DNA of 64,000 nt from Neoarius graeffei. Lineage: Eukaryota; Chordata; Actinopteri; Siluriformes; Ariidae. Below the pieces are notes generated by a model. That model made no database searches and was not told where the DNA came from. It worked only from the letters and a program-made list of their open reading frames with translations. How positions within the stretch are numbered: position 1 is the stretch's first letter; every line of letters starts with the position of its first letter. Shown here piece by piece: positions 56,945 to 64,000 of the stretch. The stretch spans positions 51,453,021-51,517,020 of the forward strand of contig NC_083587.1 of assembly GCF_027579695.1 (NCBI RefSeq), read 5' to 3'. Both the position numbers and the translations under genes were made by a program.

Positions 56945-57320
56945 ATAAAGCACAACTTTATTCATCACACACTTGTGAAATTCCTCTCTGCATTTAACCC
57001 ATCTGAAGCAGTGAACACACACATGCACACACACGTGAGCAATGAGCCCACACACATACCCAGAGCAGTGGGCGGCCATGCTAACAGCGCCCGGGGAGCA
57101 GTTGGGAGTTAGGTGCCTCGCTCAAGGGCACCTCAGCCCAAGACCGTCCCATATTAACCTAACCGCATGTCTTTGGACTGTGGGGGAAACCGGAGCACCT
57201 GGAGGAAACCCAAGCAGAGAACATGCAAACTCCACACAGAAAGACCATCGCCGGCCTCTGGGCTCGAACCCAGAACCTTCTTGCTGTGAGGCGACCGTGC
57301 TAATCACTTACACCACCGTA
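56945..57320 (-). mobile_element. SINE family B
   Basis: Minus-strand copy: CACTTGTGAAATTCCTCTCTG and CCCGGGGAGCAGTTGGGAG at left, common core and head at right. Confidence 0.88.
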
Positions 57321-57809
57321 TGTCCAAGAAAATAAAAACAAGACAGCTATCAAGTATGTATTCATCTTCAAATAATAATTTTCTTCGCCAGATTAAAATA
57401 AACGACATTTCTATCCTGAAGGCACATGTGACAACAGCTATTTGGCACTGTGGTATACACACTCGACTCTATAAACAGTCTTGTATTTTATCAACACGGC
57501 TAGACAAGGGTTATGTATTCCTTCACGCGTGCCTGTGTGTGTCCTTGCATTATGAAAAGTGAGTGACAGTAGTGATGCAGAAAATGTCCAAACAGCACCT
57601 CCACATCACTGAGGGGTATGCGCCCTGCAAAGAAACGCTGACAACTCTGACAGAGAATGGTGACTCCACTATATTGGTTGTGTCAGAGAAATCTGTGTCT
57701 TGTGCTATTTATAGCCAGGCTTGCTCAGAAACAGGAGACGCTCAGGTCTTTTATAACAAGGTCATTTGCCTATTGAATATTAAGATCATTTGCAAGTTTA
57801 TATATATAT

Positions 57810-58645
57810 CAGGGCTTTGAACCGGTTCAAGGAACGAAAACAAAAACCGGGAACTTTTTCTATTTCACATGGAACAGAAACGAAACCAGAAACTTTATTA
57901 TTTTTTATGTTCCGGAACAGAAACGCTTATTAAAAATAATGGTAACCGGTTAATACCGGTTTTTATTTCGTTCCTCAAAGTTTCCGTAGCCTACAAATAA
58001 AAAAGTCATTCTTCTCCTGCGCAAGTTTCTATGACCCGCTGGGGTTCACTTCCTGTGTGACATTCGCTGACTGAATGGAGAGAGCGGGAGGGTGGACTAC
58101 TATCACGTCTCCACATCTTAAATAAGAGGTAAATATTGCAGTCTATCGTTATTCGAAAACGTCAATTTCAAACACGATATCAATATATTTGTCCACGTTA
58201 ATGAGGCTCGCGAACATTAAATGACGTTAACCTCTGTTAGCCTATCAATGCATAGGGCCTGACTAGCCTTTGGTAACACACTAAACGAATTATCTTTCAT
58301 TTTGGGCACTTTTTCTGTTTGTGTAGATGGGAAGACATACTGAGAATCCAAATCACCAACATTTGAAATAATAATTGTTTTGAATTATTTCTTGTCTTAT
58401 TTAATGAAGGTTGTAATAGAATTAGCCTACATTTGGCTTAAGCTGGATGAGACAGAGACAGAATTTTATAGCCATTTGTTAAACAGCTGACAGGGAACGT
58501 AATTAACCGTTCCGGGAACGAAATTTTTTTGTTCTAACCGGTTCGGGAACGTCTATTTAATGGTGGAACCCAAAACCGGAAACGTTAAAATTCCGTTTCT
58601 GTTCGGAACGAACCAATAGAAAAAAAATTCTGGTTCAAAGCCCTG
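57810..58645. mobile_element. Non-autonomous hAT element
   Basis: 836 bp, ends CAGGGCTTTGAACC and GGTTCAAAGCCCTG, flanked by ATATATAT on both sides (8 bp, in AT-rich DNA). Subterminal regions are rich in GGAAC/GTTCC and ACCGG motifs in both orientations. No transposase. Confidence 0.85.
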
Positions 58646-59040
58646 ATATATATAAACCTCAGTGAAATGCATGACCTTCAAATATAAAAATATAAAAACA
58701 CACCTATGAGGGGAACTTGACTTCCTTTATACTATGAACTTTCAATCATGTTTCGAATCATGTGTGCAAATACACATGCTACTAATAATGTACAATATAA
58801 TGTGAAGATATCTTACGTAATCAGTGATATCATTGAATGCAACCATTTACGATCAGATCACAGCACATTGCTTCGCTTCACCATCAGCAATAATCATATG
58901 AAGTCATTATGAGCTGAAGTTGAGAAAGCTGAGATGTGCCACATGGCCATGTTGATGGAGTTGCCCTCTGCATGTAAATGAAAAGGACTTGGGATTAGTC
59001 TTCCTGCCCCTTCGGGTAAACCAATCAGTACACACTTATC

Positions 59041-59300
59041 ATGATGTCCAAGTACAAAAATAGCAGCAGGAGGTTATTTAAGGACCACAAGGCAGTGAAG
59101 TTACCATCGATCACTAGTTATCACTCACAATCATCGCTGCAATCTGATGTCGTTCCGGACAGGATGCACTGCCTGAGCCGAACTCCCAGGTCTTACCTGG
59201 TCAACTCTTACAGCGATGTGAAAGAAGCTGACGAGAGTAAAAGGGAATCATACGAAGCCACCTGGTTAGACCTGGTGATGGAGACAAGACCAGAGTACAA
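59041..59300 (+). CDS. Unrecognised gene, exon 1
   Basis: Eighty-six codons plus two bases, from ATGATG to the donor GTATGT at 59301. Codons reach WLDLVMETRPEY before the splice. An in-frame ATG directly follows the first, so either may start translation. A further upstream non-coding exon is possible. Confidence 0.68.
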
Positions 59301-61499
59301 GTATGTTTCTCTATTTTATATACCTTAAATCACTTAAATAAATAAAATGTTCAGAATTGAAGGAAGGATTTTGTTCATCTGGTCGTACAATCTAATCCAA
59401 GATGACTAGATTTAATCTTGAAGAGATTTACCACCAGATTTGTCACTAATCTGAGGGCGTTCATCAATGTTTTCTTCGACACTATACAGCATAATTAAAT
59501 GTTATAGATTATAACCTGTTCTCAAACAAGTCCAATCCCTTCCAATTTAGTGGCAAAATGTCAATATTACAGTACATCAATCATGCTTTGTGACCTAGAA
59601 CTTAAAATACATGTTGTCTGTTACAGACAATATTTCATCTCTATTGCTATTGTTTCATATTATTACTGCAAATTGACTTTATAGATAGAGTCAATGGAAC
59701 AACATAAAGCATACACTGTTCAAGATAATATTTCTATATGATCATATATTGCAAGGAGATAATATAGAGAAAATAAAACAGTCCTGCGCAAAGTCTTAGG
59801 CACCCTATATTTTTTAGCACAAACTTTGTTACATATTTTATTTTATGACGTCTACATTATTGAGTCATTAAAACATTTTAGATTTCTATACATTCGTTTT
59901 CCTGCACAAATTAAATGCTACAGAAAAATGTTTGTACGTCAGTAAAGAAAGCGGTATGTTCATATGTAAGAGACACTTTTCAGACATAGTGAAGGCTGTT
60001 GGAGTTTGCAAAAATAAGAAACAAGTGCGACAATCAAAATCTCCAGAAGAACTGGGGCTGGATCTGCAAGACGCTCAATAAAAATTACAACTCATCTCTT
60101 TATAAAATTGCACACTGTCCTTAAGACTTTTTTTTAAGTGAAGGGTCATCAAAGCAAATATTGACTTTGTTTCATTTATGACTGTTTCCTGCTTTTTAGA
60201 GTTCTCATCCAGTGGCGGCTGGTAGTCTTTCAAACAGGGGAGGCTGGTCGGTTACGATATTTCCAGATTTTAAAAGAAAAAAGAAAAAACACATCAATTT
60301 TGCCCATACTCTTGCCTCTGATCTGGCTGATTGTTTGGCAGGGTCACAAACTGTGAAATAACAGGTTCTTTTGGCCCATTAGCCTATGGTCCAATATACA
60401 TGATGTTGGGGGGGGGGGGTATATTTTAACATTTTATATTTTAAAATTGTGGCATGTTGGTTAAAAATTGATCATTACTGAAAGCAGCTCTTTGTCAGGA
60501 ACCTCAGCAGTAACAGCAGAGTGTTCTGGAATAGGCACAAGCACTGACCTTGGGGAGCCAAACATAGAGCTGGGTACCACACATTTCATTCAATGACATT
60601 TTCCCTATATTTTACTTATTTTGACTGAGAAATGTTTTATTGACAATTTTGATAACCCTTCACTTTTAATCCAGGTCTGTAGTGTGAAATGTTCTCGGCT
60701 GTGTTTTTGTTTAAAAATGTTTTCCAAATTGTAGCTGTGTTTAATTCATATCCAGAAAAATATATATTTCAATATAATATACTCAGCATAAACATTTTAA
60801 GTAGATTCTATATTTTTGGTCCATCCATGACATATTACTAAAGTAGCCTATTTACTGTTGTTGATGTGGGTCACTTGCTGTTAGCCAATTCACTTTCTCG
60901 TACCAGGAGAGCTGAAAGGAACGAGTAATAAACAAAACATATATCACAATGACCAAATTTCAGAGGGAACTAAATTTCACTGATTTTATGAAATCAAAAG
61001 GATGTCTAGCTTTAAAGGAAGAAAAGAAAGAAAGCACAACTTTATTCATCACACACTTGTGAAATTCCTCTCTGCATTTAACCCATCTGAAGCAGTGAAC
61101 ACACACACATACCCGGAGCAGTGGGCAGCCATGCTAACAGCGCCCGGGGAGCAGTTGGGAGTTAGGTGCCTCGCTCAAGGGCACCTCAGCCCAAGGCCGT
61201 CCCATATTAACCTAACCGCATGTCTTTGGACTATGGGGGAAACCGGAGCACCCGGAGGAAACCCACGCAGACACGGGGAGAACATGCAAACGCCACACAG
61301 AAAGGCCCCCGCCGGGTTCGAACCCAGAACCTTCTTGCTGTGAGGCGACTGTGCTAACCACTTACACCACCGTGCTGCCCCATTAATAATAATATTTAAT
61401 TAAATTATTATAAATTTCATTAATAATAATTTAATTATATTTGAAGCCATCTTTCCTCTACAGCATTTCTTTGTATGTGCCTAATACTTTTGCACAGTG

Positions 61500-61561
<62 letters not shown>

Positions 61562-63006
61562 ATAATCATAGAATTTCCTTTTAGTATTCATACTCACATA
61601 TAAGAACATCAGAACCTAGTCAAATGCTTTAAAATAATGTTAGACTGGGGATATGTCATGAATATGTGCAAAATTAATTGGACTTTTGGGCTTATTATAT
61701 GAATAAACTGTGATTTGGGGATTATATTATGTATATAAATATACAGTATGTATAGGAATTTGATAATATTATGTCGTACCTAAGCACAAGAATTTGAGAT
61801 TATTACAGTGGGGTGAAATGATGAGGATTACTAAGAATGAGCACGTGTGTCCAAATATGTGCGGGGTACTGTATATGTACTGTATATACATCCATCCATT
61901 ATCCATAACCGCTTATCCTGTGCAGGGTCGCAGGCAAGCTGGAGCCTATCCCAGCTGACTATGGACGACAGGCGGGGTACACCCTGGACAAGTCGCCAGA
62001 TCATCGCAGGGCCGACACATAGACACTGACAACCATTCACACCAACGGTCAATTTAGAGCCACCAATTAGCCTAACTTGCATGTCTTTGGGGGAAACCCG
62101 AGCACCCGGAGGAAACCCATGCAGACACGGGGAGAACACGCAAACTCCACACAGAAAGGCCCCTGTCGGCCACTGGGCTCGAACCCAGAACCTTCTTGCT
62201 GTGAGGCGACGGTGCTAACCACTACACCATCGTGCCACCCTGTGCATGAAAATTTCAGAAGATTTTCTGAAATTCTTAAACTAGCCCATCTGGCACCAAT
62301 AGCCAAGCCACAATGTCACCAAGATCAAAATTTACCCCCATTCTTAAGCTTGATGAGAACATTATCTGAAGTTTGTGTATTCAAATGATTTTATACACTG
62401 TGCTGCTGCCACATGACTGGCTGACTGGATAATTGCCTGAATGACGGGGTACAACTGTTCCTATTTAACTGGCCAGTAGATGTATATTAAGGATGTAACC
62501 AAACACAAATCCATTATTATTATGAACAGATACATATGGGATGTTTTGGGATTATTACATTATGATTATTGTTATTATATGAATGTTTAATTTCTAATAC
62601 ATGTATTATCTTGTCCTACAGGGATACACTCACTGAGAGAGACTTGGCACGAAAGGAGTCTTATGAACGAAAGCGTGTGCGTCATTTTGTAGTGCGCCGA
62701 TACCTCAATCAGACCTTTTGCACTGGTGAAGATGGAACAAAACTGCGTGAGTATCGGCTACCGTATAAACCCATTCTTCCGCTACAGATCTTCGTGCCCA
62801 GGAACCTTAGCACTCCACCAGAGACACGCAGAGAGCCATCACCTTCCTGTTTGCACTCAGACAGAGACTCTGAGAAGAGCTGGAGTCAGAAGAAAGTCCT
62901 GTGGTCTGATGTGGAAGATGTGATACAACCAGAGAGCACAGAGTTTAGAGTACGGACACTTGTGTCACCAGCGAGGGACTTGGCGCATCGCTTCCAGCGG
63001 ACATGA
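59041..63006 (+). CDS. Unrecognised two-exon gene, 214-residue protein
   Basis: Exon 59041-59300 (donor GTATGT) joins exon 62622-63006 (acceptor TTGTCCTACAG) in phase, restoring a lysine codon, to give 214 residues ending at TGA 63004-63006. I do not recognise the family. The product is hydrophilic and basic, with no signal peptide or membrane segment: an N-terminal lysine/serine-rich part, a central charged stretch (TERDLARKESYERKRVRHF), a proline-rich part (YRLPYKPILPLQIFVPRN), and a C-terminal KKVLWSDVEDVIQPE block. The open frames end exactly at good splice sites, arguing for a real gene. It starts with tandem ATG codons. A CCAATCAG motif lies at 59021-59028. Its 3.3-kb intron is filled by nested transposons. 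An AATAAA at 63584-63589 may serve for polyadenylation. Confidence 0.7.
60210..60924 (-). mobile_element. Truncated second copy of the 20045-21705 hAT
   Basis: Inverted relative to the first copy. Matches 21705 down to about 20998, starting CAGTGGCGGCTGGTAGTC and including ACTTTCTCGTACCAGGAGAG at its far end. The N-terminal half of the hAT is missing. Confidence 0.85.
60925..61014. mobile_element. Right-end fragment of the 39612-40379 TTAA element
   Basis: ATATATCACAATGACCAAAT and GAGGGAACTAAATTTCAC match 40298-40379, ending CTTTAA. It joins the hAT fragment without a visible duplication. Confidence 0.8.
61028..61380 (-). mobile_element. SINE family B
   Basis: As at 56945-57320; A-rich AAAGAAAGAAAG tail at left, head at right. 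Confidence 0.88.
61500..61559. repeat. (TA)n microsatellite
   Basis: About 28 TA units beside the Tc1-like MITE end. Confidence 0.97.
61889..62240 (-). mobile_element. tRNA-derived SINE, ATGG-tail type
   Basis: Minus-strand copy with small core deletions, in the intron of the unrecognised gene, 380 bp before its last exon. Confidence 0.92.
62622..63006 (+). CDS. Unrecognised gene, terminal coding exon
   Basis: Begins after a polypyrimidine tract and CTACAG. It encodes 127 further residues plus stop: DTLTERDLARKESYERK, FVVRRYLNQTF, a Pro-rich segment, and a Ser/Glu-rich C-terminal part ending LAHRFQRT. Confidence 0.7.
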
Positions 63007-63193
63007 AAAATAACATGAAATAACAGCTGCTGATAGTGCACTACACTGAGTGTTAAAACTTTCAGTATTGTTACTTATTATGCAACAGCACTGCTGAATT
63101 CTCAAATCTGATTAGTCAGAAGGCTAATTAGTTATAGAAAAATTAACTTAGCTTAACTAATTAAGCTAAAACTTAATTAATTAAATTAGCTGC

Positions 63194-63565
63194 TCATCTC
63201 ATTATCTCTAGCCGCTTTATCCTGTTCTACAGGGTCGCAGGCAAGCTGGAGCCTATCCCAGCTGACTACGGGCGAAAGGCGGGGTACACCCTGGACAAGT
63301 CGCCAGGTCATCACAGGGCTGACACATAGACACAGACAACCATTCACACTCACATTCACACCTACGGTCAATTTAGAGTCACCAGTTAACCTAACCTGCA
63401 TGTCTTTGGACTGTGGGGGAAACCGGAGCACCCGGAGGAAACCCACGCGGACACGGGGAGAACATGCAAACTCCGCACAGAAAGGCCCTCGTCGGCCACG
63501 GGGGTCGAACCCGGACCTTCTTGCTGTGAGGCGACAGCGCTAACCACTATACCACCGTGCCGCCC
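63194..63565 (-). mobile_element. tRNA-derived SINE, GAGAT-tail type
   Basis: Complete copy just past the stop of the unrecognised gene. If the AATAAA at 63584-63589 is used, this SINE is in the 3' UTR. Confidence 0.94.
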
Positions 63566-63630
63566 CCATAATAATCAAACTGTAATAAATAAAAATTTTA
63601 AAAGGTGGTTATTGAACAAAAAAGAACATA

Positions 63631-63780
63631 TAAGTATAGGTAATCGTATGAGGCCGAGTAAAATTAAGGATTAATTTCACGAGTGATTTCGAAGTTTTGA
63701 AAATTGCAATTTCAAAACTTTGAAATCACTCGTGAAATTGATCCTTAATTTTACAAGGAATCATACGATTACTTGTTTAT
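63631..63780. mobile_element. Left hairpin of a third hairpin-ended element
   Basis: Arms of about 70 bp (63631-63702 and 63711-63780; innermost TTTTGAAA / TTTCAAAA) around ATTGCAAT. CCAATCAG follows at 63852. The element is cut by the window end. Confidence 0.7.
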
Positions 63781-64000
63781 AATATATAGGACCAAATTCA
63801 TACTTCGGAAGCCATTGAAGTTCACAACATTTGTCATTCACGTTTTCTGAACCAATCAGAGCGTAAGACTATCTTGCACGTTTGAATCAGTTTCTAAAGC
63901 GTCTTTCATCATGACACGGCGACACGACACGAGGATTTTGAAAGTGATTTTCCCCCATTTTCTTTCCTCACTTCTGCATAAAACTACGATAGCACCATGT

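Larger units (their letters stand above)
59779..61499. mobile_element. Tc1-like MITE with three further insertions
   Basis: Ends CAGTCCTGCGCAAAGTCTTAGG and, reversed, CACTGTGCAAAAGTATTAGG. The inner text resumes around 61440. Inside: a truncated hAT (60210-60924), a TTAA-element end (60925-61014), and a family B SINE (61028-61380). It lies within the intron of the unrecognised gene. Confidence 0.78.

Overview
This window is vertebrate, almost certainly teleost fish, nuclear DNA. The evidence is spliced exons with canonical GT/AG borders, a recognisable rnf144b gene, and a dense load of fish-type repeats: tRNA-derived SINEs, Tc1 elements with about 200-bp inverted repeats, Rex3- and RTE-like LINEs, hAT, Harbinger and TTAA-target elements. 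The SINE profile resembles siluriform (catfish) genomes, but that is a weak inference.

Only two host genes are supported. On the minus strand, rnf144b (an RBR-type E3 ubiquitin ligase) runs from a GC-rich first exon and promoter near 32.1 kb, through the start-codon exon at 18.7 kb, down to a coding exon at 2990-3079. Six coding exons give 246 codons. The last exon (membrane anchor and C-terminus) was not found and is probably left of position 1. On the plus strand, a two-exon gene (59041-59300 joined to 62622-63006) encodes a 214-residue protein I do not recognise. The two genes point away from each other, 27 kb apart.

Nearly everything else is mobile DNA. Region 1-6.3 kb: Tc1 remnant, TTAA elements, Rex3 tail, rnf144b exons 4-6. 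6.5-8.1 kb: a complete Tc1 copy with a broken transposase. 8.5-16 kb: LINE and SINE scraps, a short MITE, exons 2-3. 17.5-26.7 kb: two TTAA elements with THAP-domain fragments, a 1.66-kb hAT derivative, a 620-bp Harbinger derivative, and a hairpin-ended element carrying a retroposed 5S-like insert. 28-29 kb: a 740-bp foldback TTAA element. 29.7-34.8 kb: ten SINE copies in tandem around the rnf144b promoter. 34.8-40.6 kb: an RTE-like LINE and a second LINE hit by an intact-looking Tc1 and a TTAA element. 44.3-48.4 kb: a Tc1 split by a nearly intact hAT. 48.7-54.2 kb: nested Tc1-like MITE, hairpin elements, RTE fragment. 54.7-56.4 kb: another full-length Tc1. 57.8-61.5 kb: a hAT MITE and a four-layer nest inside the intron of the unknown gene.

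The most notable observations are target-site duplications that fix insertion borders and their order, TTAA elements carrying THAP-like and acidic coding remnants, a 165-bp insert with a 5S rRNA 3' half and 12-bp duplications, recurrent CCAATCAG motifs in unrelated DNA transposons, and a shared 3' tail between the abundant SINE and a Rex3-like LINE. No CRISPR arrays, bacterial operons, viral genes or toxin genes were seen.
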